NCBI GenBank assembly: GCA_021324015.1
Contig: JAJPJX010000166.1
Span: 1 to 32,842 of the forward strand
Direction: 5' to 3'
From: Solibacteraceae bacterium
GTDB taxonomy: Bacteria; Acidobacteriota; Terriglobia; Bryobacterales; Bryobacteraceae
Length of the DNA: 32,842 bases
The position numbers and the translations under genes were made by a program. Below the pieces are notes generated by a model, which was not told where the DNA came from, did not search any database, and saw only the letters and a list, made by a program, of their open reading frames with translations. Of the stretch, positions 16,017 to 23,379 are shown piece after piece (the first letter of the stretch is position 1; each line of letters begins with the position of its first letter).

Positions 16017-16934
16017 TCAGGAAGCATAACCGAACGCCGGCGCATAACCGGGTTCATACTCCACCTCACGCACTCCCGGAACCGCACCGGCGATAGCTAG
16101 CACAGTGCGCATCGGATCGCGCGCGAGATACGGACCGATCAGGCGCACCGCGCCCTCCGAGGCGACCGCGTTGATTTCTACCGGGAGCGTCTCGGCGTTG
16201 GTCACCAGAGCGGCCAACACCTGGGTGGCCAGGTACTCATTCTCCACATGCGCCAGGGATCCGGGCGTGGGCTGAAAATCCGTTTGCCCACGAGCCTTCG
16301 CCAGCAGTTCACAGGCGCCCTGAAGCGACAGCCGCTCCAGATTGATGCAGATGTCGTACCCCGCGGGGTCCCGGATGTCGACCCCGTACATCATCCGCGC
16401 CCAGCGAGCGCGTTCCGCGTCCACGTTGCGGAGGTATTCCCTGGCTTCGGGTTCCCCACAGCCCAAAGACCGGCGCGCGCGGGCGAGACGCTGCTCGATG
16501 GGCGCAATCAGCCGGATCCGCACAAAGTGGGCGATCCTGGGAACCAACAGGTGTCCGGAATATCCGAAGTACGCCAGACCCCCTTCTCGAGCGCATTCCA
16601 GAAGGGCGCGCCGCATCAGGATCAGGTAAGGCCGCCGGATGTTGCTGAACTGTTCGTAGGCATGTTCCGCGTTGCGGATCTGCTCGGCGATCCGTGTCGC
16701 CAGGCCTCCATAGCTGTTCACCGCCGCGAGCAGGTCCTCTCTGGTCACACACCGCATGCCGCCGTGTTGTGCAAGGCATTCGGCGATCATCGCGGCGCCG
16801 GACATGGTTCCGCGGGAGATCAGCAGCGCGGTGCGGGTATCCGGAGGAGAGTCTGCTCCTGGAGAAGGAAGACCGACGCGGCACTTCCGGGGTGAGTCAT
16901 CGAGAATTCCGGGAGCCGGGGGAGCACCAGCCAT
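16017..16934 (-). CDS. Cytidylate-kinase-like protein with BON-like C-terminus (degenerate P-loop)
   Basis: A 305-residue protein paralogous to the next gene upstream. Residues about 36-210 follow the cytidylate-kinase-like family: TALLISRGTMSGAAMIAECLAQHG, then FGYSGHLLVPRIAHFVRIRLIAP, RWARMMYGVDIRDPAGYDICINL. The nucleotide-binding loop reads SGAA where the paralogue has SGGK, so ATP binding may be lost. Residues about 230-300 resemble a BON domain (QVLAALVTNAETLPVEINAVASEGAVRLIGPY, then VPGVREVEYE). The first about 35 residues are proline-rich and unlike the family; a later start is possible. It precedes the DUF202 gene by 42 bp and is likely co-transcribed with it. Its role is unknown; similar kinase-like proteins occur near sulfur-transport genes. 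Confidence 0.7.
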   Translation of the reverse strand: MAGAPPAPGILDDSPRKCRVGLPSPGADSPPDTRTALLISRGTMSGAAMIAECLAQHGGMRCVTREDLLAAVNSYGGLATRIAEQIRNAEHAYEQFSNIRRPYLILMRRALLECAREGGLAYFGYSGHLLVPRIAHFVRIRLIAPIEQRLARARRSLGCGEPEAREYLRNVDAERARWARMMYGVDIRDPAGYDICINLERLSLQGACELLAKARGQTDFQPTPGSLAHVENEYLATQVLAALVTNAETLPVEINAVASEGAVRLIGPYLARDPMRTVLAIAGAVPGVREVEYEPGYAPAFGYAS

Positions 16935-16964
16935 CTCTCACTTCGCTCTCTTACAGGCACAACC

Positions 16965-17023
16965 CCTGATGCCGGATCATCAGGTTCCAAACCACCGCTT
17001 ATGGCTTCAAGCAACTTATAGCA
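16965..17023 (-). promoter_or_regulatory. Candidate promoter and leader dyad of the 16934 operon
   Basis: On the minus strand an extended -10 element TGCTATAAG (17015-17023) lies about 80 bp upstream of the ATG at 16934. Within the leader sits a perfect dyad CCTGATG (16965-16971) - N6 - CATCAGG (16978-16984), containing the 16-mer GATGCCGGATCATCAG that also lies before the TauE operon. Confidence 0.5.
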
Positions 17024-17064
17024 TACTTGTCCTCACCGGCGACAGCCCCACTTGGACTACCCTC

Positions 17065-17874
17065 TTATCCCCGCACGGGGGAGGCAAGTTCATCCAGGTT
17101 CAGGCTCAGCACACCCGGAACCTCCGAGGCGATGCGGCGTACCTCTGTTACGTCTCGGGTATGGGACACCCCTCCCCGGATCGAAAGCGCCCCGTCCGTG
17201 GCGGCGACTTCCACTTCCAGGTGCGAGGTAGCTGGATCGAGCGCCAGCGCGGCCCGAACCTGGCTGGCCAGCGTGAGGTCGTTCATCGCGGCCTGGCAGC
17301 AGGGCGTGAACTCGAAGCATCTTTGGCGGGCTAGCGTCGAAACGGCCTGGCACGCCTCGGAGATAGACATGAATTCGAGATTGACGACGATGTCGTAGTT
17401 GGCCGGGTCTCCCCAATCCACGCCGTACAGGTACTGCGTCCAGCGGCGGCGGTCCTGGTCCATCTTGGCGATGTGCTCCATGGCCTCGACGCGGCTCAGT
17501 TTGAGACGGTCCTGCGCCATCCGCAGGCGGAACTCCATCGGCGCGATGATGCGCAACCGCAGGATGTGCGGCCCGCCCTTGAGCAGCAGGTGCCCCGCAT
17601 TGCCATGGTACACGACCTTCCCCATGCGGACCTCTTCGCACAAGGCGGCCTGGATCAGAACGAGATAGAGATACTTCCGGTGCTGGAACCGCTCCAGGAA
17701 AGTCGGCGGCTTTTGCAGCGCGTCGCGCAATTCCTCCTGTGACACCCCGCGAGCAGCGGCACGCTCGACGATGACCTCCCGGTCGACGCAACGATATCCG
17801 AGCGTGGTGGAGAGACATTCGGCCAGCATCTTGCCGCCGCTGAAAGAACCCCTCGAAATTGTGATTACCGACAT
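17065..17874 (-). CDS. Cytidylate-kinase-like protein with BON-like C-terminus
   Basis: A 269-residue protein. The N-terminal part begins MSVITISRGSFSGGKMLAECL, the family's phosphate-binding loop, with YRCVDREVIVERAA next, and continues with VVYHGNAGHLLLKGGPHILRLRIIAP and RRRWTQYLYGVDWGDPANYDIVVNL. The C-terminal about 70 residues resemble a BON domain (SQVRAALALD, VEVAATDGALSIRGGV, VRRIASEVPGVLSLNL). BON domains usually bind membranes or lipids and are often exported, yet no signal peptide is present here. The frame is open to 18030, overlapping the SUMT gene; ATG 17874 is preferred because it begins at the family's start. The gene is divergent from the SUMT gene. Substrate and role are unknown. 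Confidence 0.75.
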   Translation of the reverse strand: MSVITISRGSFSGGKMLAECLSTTLGYRCVDREVIVERAAARGVSQEELRDALQKPPTFLERFQHRKYLYLVLIQAALCEEVRMGKVVYHGNAGHLLLKGGPHILRLRIIAPMEFRLRMAQDRLKLSRVEAMEHIAKMDQDRRRWTQYLYGVDWGDPANYDIVVNLEFMSISEACQAVSTLARQRCFEFTPCCQAAMNDLTLASQVRAALALDPATSHLEVEVAATDGALSIRGGVSHTRDVTEVRRIASEVPGVLSLNLDELASPVRG

Positions 17875-17942
17875 GCGATACCATCCCACGGCCCGCGCCT
17901 CGTAGATTAATTCCGAGTTGCGGGTTACAATATCATCGTATT

Positions 17943-17965
17943 CGTTCTTGTCGCGAACGCAAGAA
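17943..17965. promoter_or_regulatory. Nested inverted repeats between divergent genes
   Basis: The 111-bp gap between the kinase-like gene (leftward) and the SUMT gene (rightward) contains TTCTTG (17945-17950) - N9 - CAAGAA (17960-17965) and, overlapping it, CGTTC (17943-17947) - N7 - GAACG (17955-17959). Either could be an operator serving both genes. A TACAAT hexamer on the plus strand in the same gap is a possible -10 element. Confidence 0.4.
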
Positions 17966-17985
17966 AAAAACTCGCGAGGCCTCTG

Positions 17986-19683
17986 GTGCCGAGGGGAAAA
18001 GTCTATATCGTGGGCGCCGGCCCCGGCCATCCTGAGCTGCTAACCGTCAAAGCGGCAAAACTGCTGGAAACCGCCGATGTGATCATTTACGACCGCCTGA
18101 TCCAAGAGGAGGTATTGGCTCTTGCCAAACCTTCGGCGGAGCGGATCTACATGGGCAAGCCAGTCGGGATGCACGATACCCGGCAGGAGGAAATCCACGA
18201 ATCGCTGGTCCGTAAAGCCCGCGAGGACAAGATCGTAGTCCGGCTCAAAGGCGGCGACCCGTTCCTGTTCGGCCGCGGTGGAGAGGAGGCTGAGTTCCTG
18301 GCGGAACACGGCGTTCCGTTCGAGGTGATTCCAGGAGTTTCCTCGGCGCTGGCGGCGCCGCTGAGCGCGGGGATTGCGGTCACGCATCGGGACGCCGCCT
18401 CCGCCGTGGCCATCGTCACGGGCCACGAGGCCGGCCGCGAACAGAGCCGTCTCAACTGGTCTGCCCTGGCCGGCATGGACTCACTGGTCTTCCTCATGGC
18501 TGTGCACAGTGCTGGCCGCATTGCCCGCGAACTGGTGGCGCACGGCCGCTCCTCGGACACTCCTGCCGCGATGATCCAGATGGCCTTCTGGCACGGCGAA
18601 AAGGTGGTCACCGGCACACTGGCCACTATCGCATCCGAAGCGGAGCGTGCCGGGATCAGTCCTCCGGCCACCCTGGTCGTGGGCGAAGTAGTGCGGCTGC
18701 GCGAGAAATTGAAACAAGCCGAGCGGGACCTGGCCCGCAGGCCGGATACGAATGCCTGCTTTGCTCCGGCACCTTCGCCCGACCAGTTGCTTCGCTTGGC
18801 GACGGCCGGGATGGGGAGCCAGGTGCTGCGCTTCGGACTGGCGGTTTCGCTCTTCGACCATCTGGAACAGTGGCGGACGCCGCCCGAACTGGCCCATTGT
18901 CTCGGCCTGAACACGCACGGGCTGGCGGAGGTTCTGGAGTGCCTGGTGTCGATGGGCCTGCTGGAATCCGGCCCGCAAGGATATCGGAACCTGGAACTGG
19001 CCTCGCGCTATCTGGTGGAAGAATCACCGCAAAGCCTGCGCCCGGCGATCCTCTACCACGCGGCCCACCTGCCTTCCCTCACCGAGGTTGGCCGATACCT
19101 ATTGAATGGCCGCGAGAACGGCAGCGCGCCGGACATGCAGAATCTCCACGCCGCCTCTTGCCAGTGCCTGGCGCGCTACTCCGCTCCCCTGGTGCTCGAC
19201 AGATTGGATCTCGCGGCGTACAGCCCGGTGCTGCTGGTCGGGTGGGGCGGGGAGATTTACCGGGAGATGGCGCTCGGGCGCTGGCCTGGCTTGGTCTTCG
19301 AAGCTCGCAACCCGTTCGCGGAAAACGCCCGCCGTGAGCCGGCTGCAGTCATTGGCTCCGACGACGGTCCTTACGGCGCCGTGATGTTCTCTGGATTGCT
19401 CGCTGGTTGCGAGCGGGACCAATTTCAGCCAGCGCTGGCCAAAGCTGCCGGGGTCTTACGGTCCGGAGGCATCCTGGTTCTACACGATTCCTTCCTCCGC
19501 TCGGAAACTCCCTCCACCCCGGAGGTGCTGCTCTCCGCCTTGGGACGTCACGTCATCCAAGGCGGTTGCCGGAACTGGTCCATCGCCCGCCTGCAAGGTG
19601 CTCTCGGCGCCCTTGGCTTGCGCGTGTTGGAAGCGAATCCCATCCCGGGCGGCACCGAACTGGTGACTGCTGCGAGCCTGTAG
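17986..19683 (+). CDS. cobA: Uroporphyrinogen-III C-methyltransferase (SUMT) fused to an O-methyltransferase-like domain
   Basis: A 565-residue two-part protein. Residues 1-245 are a complete SUMT, which methylates uroporphyrinogen III to precorrin-2 on the way to siroheme: VGAGPGHPELLTVKA (9-23), RLKGGDPFLFGRGGEE (86-101), VIPGVSSA (114-121), THRD and TGH. Residues about 265-350 resemble the winged-helix dimerisation domain of O-methyltransferases of the hydroxyneurosporene/acetylserotonin type (GLAVSLFDHLEQWRTPPELA, then LGLNTHGLAEVLECLVSMGL). Residues 400-565 look like the SAM domain, with LRSGGILVLHDSFL intact, but the SAM-binding glycine motif is poor (VLLVGWGGEIY, 415-425). In sulfate reducers SUMT is more often fused to uroporphyrinogen-III synthase. 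The start is GTG 17986 with GAGG 6 nt upstream. Siroheme supply for DsrAB is the obvious role; what the second half does is unknown. Confidence 0.88.
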   Translation: MPRGKVYIVGAGPGHPELLTVKAAKLLETADVIIYDRLIQEEVLALAKPSAERIYMGKPVGMHDTRQEEIHESLVRKAREDKIVVRLKGGDPFLFGRGGEEAEFLAEHGVPFEVIPGVSSALAAPLSAGIAVTHRDAASAVAIVTGHEAGREQSRLNWSALAGMDSLVFLMAVHSAGRIARELVAHGRSSDTPAAMIQMAFWHGEKVVTGTLATIASEAERAGISPPATLVVGEVVRLREKLKQAERDLARRPDTNACFAPAPSPDQLLRLATAGMGSQVLRFGLAVSLFDHLEQWRTPPELAHCLGLNTHGLAEVLECLVSMGLLESGPQGYRNLELASRYLVEESPQSLRPAILYHAAHLPSLTEVGRYLLNGRENGSAPDMQNLHAASCQCLARYSAPLVLDRLDLAAYSPVLLVGWGGEIYREMALGRWPGLVFEARNPFAENARREPAAVIGSDDGPYGAVMFSGLLAGCERDQFQPALAKAAGVLRSGGILVLHDSFLRSETPSTPEVLLSALGRHVIQGGCRNWSIARLQGALGALGLRVLEANPIPGGTELVTAASL

Positions 19684-19996
19684 ATTTTTCCATCGGGATC
19701 GCCACAAAGGTAATCCAAGAGTAGTGAAATCCGGATTTGCGGCGGGCCTGTATGGGATTTCTGGAAGTAAATCGGCTGCCGCGGCAGTTCCGCCAGACGC
19801 CTTGTTGACAAGTACAGCAGGTGCCAGGCCGCCGGTGCCCCATACCTTCGGAAGCCGCCGGTGCAAAATCATAAAATCCCGGTCGCGGTCCGCCTTCCGT
19901 AGTTTCAGATACGCATCTCGCGAAACCGTCTTGCGCGAACTATTGACCAGGTCTAATTTTGAGTTGGTCAAACATTCGCAACCGGGTGGAGTGGCG
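19684..19996 (+). promoter_or_regulatory. Control region of the marR-apr-qmo-dsr operon
   Basis: A 313-bp gap after the SUMT gene and before the MarR regulator. A reading frame in phase with marR runs through it from 19724 but looks non-coding. A candidate promoter is TTGCGC (19931-19936) - 17 nt - TAATTT (19954-19959). The inverted repeat TTGACCA (19943-19949) - N15 - TGGTCAA (19965-19971) straddles that -10, the usual place for a repressor operator. Confidence 0.55.
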
Positions 19997-20632
19997 ATGC
20001 AACCGGTCGAAAGCCGAGCCGAGCCCAGAACCATCACAGCGGACTTGAGCAACCAGTTCCTGAGCAGCGCGCGCGTGTTTGCGTGGTCCGTGCGGGAAGT
20101 GATCGAACGCACGGTTTTGTGCGAGGTATCGGGAGACAGTCTGACCTTTTCGCAACTCAAGCTGCTGTACCTGGTAGCCCACACGGATGTGTTGACCATC
20201 GGCGACGCCGCGGCTTTTCTGGGGGTTACCTGCGGGGCTGCGGGCAAGGCCGTCGATAAACTGGTCCGGCGCCGGCTGTTACGAAGGATCTCACCGCAGG
20301 AGGATCGGCGCTCGTTCCGGCTCTCTCTCACAGAGACCAGCCGCAAGTTGATGGAAGCGTACCAGGCGGCCCGCGACCACAGAGCCAAGATGGCCCTCGA
20401 GCAGTTCCCGCCCGAGGAATTGCAGCGCACCTCGGAACTGCTGGACCGCCTGGCCGGCGCCATCGTCAGTACCGGCCCGCATCCGGACGCCACCTGCATG
20501 CAATGCGAAATCTACTATCGCGAGCACTGCCGGTTTGGCGAGTACGGGCGGCGCAATTGTTTTTACCAACATCACAGGCGGGATCTGAAGGCCGTCCGCG
20601 ACCCCAGCCCCGCGGAAGGAAAGGTGAACTGA
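19997..20632 (+). CDS. MarR-family regulator with C-terminal four-cysteine motif
   Basis: A 211-residue transcriptional regulator. Residues about 50-120 are a MarR winged helix: LTFSQLKLLYLV, then TIGDAAAFLGVTCGAAGKAVDKLVRRRLLRR and the wing SPQEDRRSFRLSLT. The C-terminus adds C167-x2-C170-x7-C178-x9-C188, suited to an Fe-S cluster or redox switch and absent from ordinary MarR proteins. Start ATG 19997 is preferred to the earlier in-frame 19724 because GGAG lies 5 nt upstream and the protein then has normal MarR length. Its stop overlaps the aprB start (TGATG), so it is the first gene of the apr-qmo-dsr operon. A perfect 7-bp inverted repeat over its promoter suggests autoregulation. Sensing of redox state or sulfur compounds is inference. 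Confidence 0.85.
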   Translation: MQPVESRAEPRTITADLSNQFLSSARVFAWSVREVIERTVLCEVSGDSLTFSQLKLLYLVAHTDVLTIGDAAAFLGVTCGAAGKAVDKLVRRRLLRRISPQEDRRSFRLSLTETSRKLMEAYQAARDHRAKMALEQFPPEELQRTSELLDRLAGAIVSTGPHPDATCMQCEIYYREHCRFGEYGRRNCFYQHHRRDLKAVRDPSPAEGKVN

Positions 20633-21072
20633 TGCCGAGTTACGTCAATCCGGACAAGTGCGACGGGTGCAAGGCGCTGGACAAAACGGCGTGCCAGTAC
20701 ATTTGCCCCAACGACCTGATGGTCCTGGATAGAGACAAGATGAAAGCCTACAACCGGGACGTCTCGATGTGCTGGGAGTGCTACAACTGCGTCAAGATCT
20801 GTCCCACTCAAGCCGTGGAAGTCCGCAGTTACGCGGACTTCGTTCCGCTGGGCGCTTCCGCGACGCCGATGCGCTCGACGGATTCGATCCTGTGGACCGT
20901 GAAGTTCCGCAACGGGAGCATCAAGCGGTTCAAATTCCCCATCCGTACCACCGCGGAAGGGAAGGCGGCTCCGGACGGCGGTTTTGAAACCAAGGGTGAC
21001 CTGAACTCGCCCGCGCTGTTTACCGAGCCCGCCTCCCTCGGACTGGCGGACGTGTTCCATCTGGCGAACTGA
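20632..21072 (+). CDS. aprB: Adenylylsulfate reductase beta subunit
   Basis: A 146-residue ferredoxin-like subunit carrying two [4Fe-4S] clusters that pass electrons to the AprA flavin. The cluster motifs are visible as CDGCKALDKTACQYICP and CWECYNCVKICPTQAVE. The C-terminal tail (FKFPIRTT, then SPALFTEP) that wraps the alpha subunit is present; the length is typical. The start ATG 20632 overlaps the marR stop by one base and has an AAGGTG-type ribosome binding site. Together with AprA it reduces APS to sulfite and AMP in the cytoplasm. Confidence 0.97.
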   Translation: MPSYVNPDKCDGCKALDKTACQYICPNDLMVLDRDKMKAYNRDVSMCWECYNCVKICPTQAVEVRSYADFVPLGASATPMRSTDSILWTVKFRNGSIKRFKFPIRTTAEGKAAPDGGFETKGDLNSPALFTEPASLGLADVFHLAN

Positions 21073-21082
21073 GAGGAGAACG

Positions 21083-23020
21083 ATGGCAATGGCTGATTTC
21101 GAAACCGTAGTCGTAGAAACCGATCTGCTCATTCTGGGCGGCGGCATGGCCGCCTGCGGCGCGGCCGTGGAGGCGGCCTATTGGGCCATGCAAAACGGCC
21201 TCAAGGTCACGCTGGTGGACAAGGCGGCTGTGGACCGCTCCGGGGCGGTCGCCATGGGGCTCTCCGCCATCAACCAGTACGTGGGGTTGAAGGATGGCGC
21301 CAACACCGTGAAGGACTACGTGGATTATGTGCGCAACGACCTGATGGGTATCACCCGCGAAGACCTGGTCGCCAACATCGCGCGCCACGTGGACTCCACC
21401 GTGCACCTCTTCGAAAAGTGGGGGCTGCCGATCTGGAAGGACGAGAACGGCAACTACGTGCACGAGGGGCGCTGGCAGCTCATGATCAACGGCGAGTCCT
21501 ACAAGGTGGTAGTGGCGGAGGCGGCCAAGAACGCTCTCTTGCAGAGCGGGGTAGGCCAGATCTTCGAGCGCGTCTTCATCGTCGGTCCGCTGATGGATGG
21601 CGAGCGCTGCGCCGGGGCCGTGGGATTCTCGGTCCGCGAGAACAAGTTTTACATCTTCAAGTCCAAAGCCACGCTGGTGGCCATGGGGGGCGCAGTGCAC
21701 GTATTCAAGCCCAGGAGTTCCGGCGAAGGCATGGGCCGCGCCTGGTATCCACCGTGGAATTCCGGGTCTTCCGCCTACTTCACGATCAAGGCGGGCGCCG
21801 AGATGACCTGCCAGGAAGTGCGCTTTATCCCGGTACGGTTCAAGGACGCTTACGGTCCCGTCGGCGCGTGGTTCCTGCTGTTCAAATCGCGCGCGACCAA
21901 CTCCCAGGGCGGCAACTACATGATCGAGCGCAAGGACGAGCTCGACAAGTGGGGGCCTTATGGCCGGGTGAAGCCGGTTCCCGCGAACCTGCGCAATTAT
22001 CTCGGCATGCTGGACGTGATGGAAGGCAAAGGCCCGATCTACATGCGCACGGAAGAGGCCATCCAGCAGATCGCCGAGACCTACAAAGGCGATGAGAAGG
22101 CCTACAAGAAGAAAATGAAAGAGCTCGAGTCGGAGGCCTGGGAAGACTTCCTGGACATGACCATCTCGCAGGCTCTGCTCTGGGCCTCCACGAACGTACA
22201 GCCCGAAGAGCAGAGTTCCGAGATCGCCGCCGCCGAGCCGTACTTCATCGGATCGCACTCCGGCGCTTCCGGCGCCTGGGTGAGCGGTCCCGAAGACCTG
22301 CAAACGGACGAGACCCGCAGCGAATACTTCTGGGGTTACGCCCATATGTCGACGGTGAAGGGCCTGTTCTGCGCGGGCGACGCCTCCGGCGCCTCCAGCC
22401 ACAAGTTCTCTTCCGGCTCGCACGCCGAGGGACGCATCGCCGCCAAGGCCGCAATCAAGTTCATCGTCGACAACAACACCATGCCGGCGCTGGATCCGGT
22501 TGCGCTCGAAGCCCTCAAAGCCGAGATTCTGAAGCCGCTGGACACCTACGAGCAGCATAAGAACGCCACCACCGATCCGGAAATCAACCCGAATTACATC
22601 AAGCCGCGGATGTTCATGTTCCGCCTGCAAAAGATCATGGACGAGTATGCCGGCGGGATCACGGCTCAGTTCACCACCAACGAAGCCCTGCTCAAGAAGG
22701 CGTTGGATCTGTTGGCCTTCCTGAAGGAGGACTCAGCGAAACTGGCGGCCGCCAACCACCATGAGCTGATGCGGTGCTGGGAGAACGTGCACCGCATGTG
22801 GCAGGCCGAAGCGCACGTCCGGACCATCCTGTTCCGCGAGGAGACCCGGTGGCCCGGCTACTACTACCGTGCCGACAAGCCGAAGATCGACGAAGAAAAG
22901 TGGCACGTTTTTGCGAACTGCCGGTTCGATCCCCAGAGCACAACCTGGGAGATGAAGGCCCGGCCGATTCTGCACATTTTCGCATCGCAGCCCAAGGAAC
23001 CCGCTCTCGCGAGTGTCTGA
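21083..23020 (+). CDS. aprA: Adenylylsulfate reductase alpha subunit
   Basis: A 645-residue FAD enzyme of the succinate dehydrogenase/fumarate reductase family, the catalytic subunit of APS reductase. The FAD-binding start reads TDLLILGGGMAACGAAVEAAYWA, followed by DRSGAVAMGLSAINQYVG. Other family landmarks are GRWQLMINGESYK, RAWYPPWNSGSSAYFTIKAGAEM and CAGDASGASSHKFSSGSHAEGRIAA. Length is close to the usual about 660. ATG 21083 follows GAGGAG by 5 nt, 10 bp after aprB. It is followed by a strong intergenic hairpin. Confidence 0.97.
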   Translation: MAMADFETVVVETDLLILGGGMAACGAAVEAAYWAMQNGLKVTLVDKAAVDRSGAVAMGLSAINQYVGLKDGANTVKDYVDYVRNDLMGITREDLVANIARHVDSTVHLFEKWGLPIWKDENGNYVHEGRWQLMINGESYKVVVAEAAKNALLQSGVGQIFERVFIVGPLMDGERCAGAVGFSVRENKFYIFKSKATLVAMGGAVHVFKPRSSGEGMGRAWYPPWNSGSSAYFTIKAGAEMTCQEVRFIPVRFKDAYGPVGAWFLLFKSRATNSQGGNYMIERKDELDKWGPYGRVKPVPANLRNYLGMLDVMEGKGPIYMRTEEAIQQIAETYKGDEKAYKKKMKELESEAWEDFLDMTISQALLWASTNVQPEEQSSEIAAAEPYFIGSHSGASGAWVSGPEDLQTDETRSEYFWGYAHMSTVKGLFCAGDASGASSHKFSSGSHAEGRIAAKAAIKFIVDNNTMPALDPVALEALKAEILKPLDTYEQHKNATTDPEINPNYIKPRMFMFRLQKIMDEYAGGITAQFTTNEALLKKALDLLAFLKEDSAKLAAANHHELMRCWENVHRMWQAEAHVRTILFREETRWPGYYYRADKPKIDEEKWHVFANCRFDPQSTTWEMKARPILHIFASQPKEPALASV

Positions 23021-23032
23021 AGCTGCCGAGCT

Positions 23033-23060
23033 GGGCGGGAGGCACCGGAACCTCCCGCCC
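23033..23060 (+). terminator. Intercistronic stem-loop after aprA
   Basis: A perfect 10-bp inverted repeat GGGCGGGAGG (23033-23042) and CCTCCCGCCC (23051-23060) with an 8-nt loop sits 13 bp after the aprA stop. No U-run follows and the next gene begins 14 bp later, so it is more likely a partial terminator or 3'-end stabiliser that lets aprBA mRNA exceed downstream mRNA. Confidence 0.6.
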
Positions 23061-23073
23061 GTGAAAGCCTGTC

Positions 23074-23379
23074 ATGAGCGACGAACTCCATCCCCGGTGC
23101 CCGTATTGCAGCCACCGCATGCTCCGGTGGACGAATCCCCAGGGTTCCACCTGGGGCGGTGAATTTCAATACGTCTGCTTCAACGACGAGTGCCCCTATT
23201 TCGTGCGCGGCTGGGCATGGATGGAGCGCCAGTACGGGCTGGCGGCGTCGTACCGCTACCGTTTGGACCCGCTGACCGGCCAGCGCGGCCCGCTGCCCGT
23301 CTGGAGCGACCGCGACTTTCGATCGAACATCGTCCCCGAAGAGTTTGAGGAGTTGTCGCCATGCCTTGTGAAACCGTGA
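23074..23379 (+). CDS. Small zinc-ribbon protein between aprA and qmoA
   Basis: A 101-residue protein with a four-cysteine zinc ribbon: CPYC (residues 9-12) and, after about 22 residues, CFNDECPYF. The rest is rich in aromatic and arginine residues (RGWAWMERQYG, ASYRYRLDPLTGQRGPLPV). The same kind of protein occurs in apr-qmo clusters of sulfate reducers, where its role is unknown. The ribosome binding site is weak, and it lies just after a stem-loop. It overlaps the YkgJ-like gene by 19 bp. Confidence 0.75.
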   Translation: MSDELHPRCPYCSHRMLRWTNPQGSTWGGEFQYVCFNDECPYFVRGWAWMERQYGLAASYRYRLDPLTGQRGPLPVWSDRDFRSNIVPEEFEELSPCLVKP

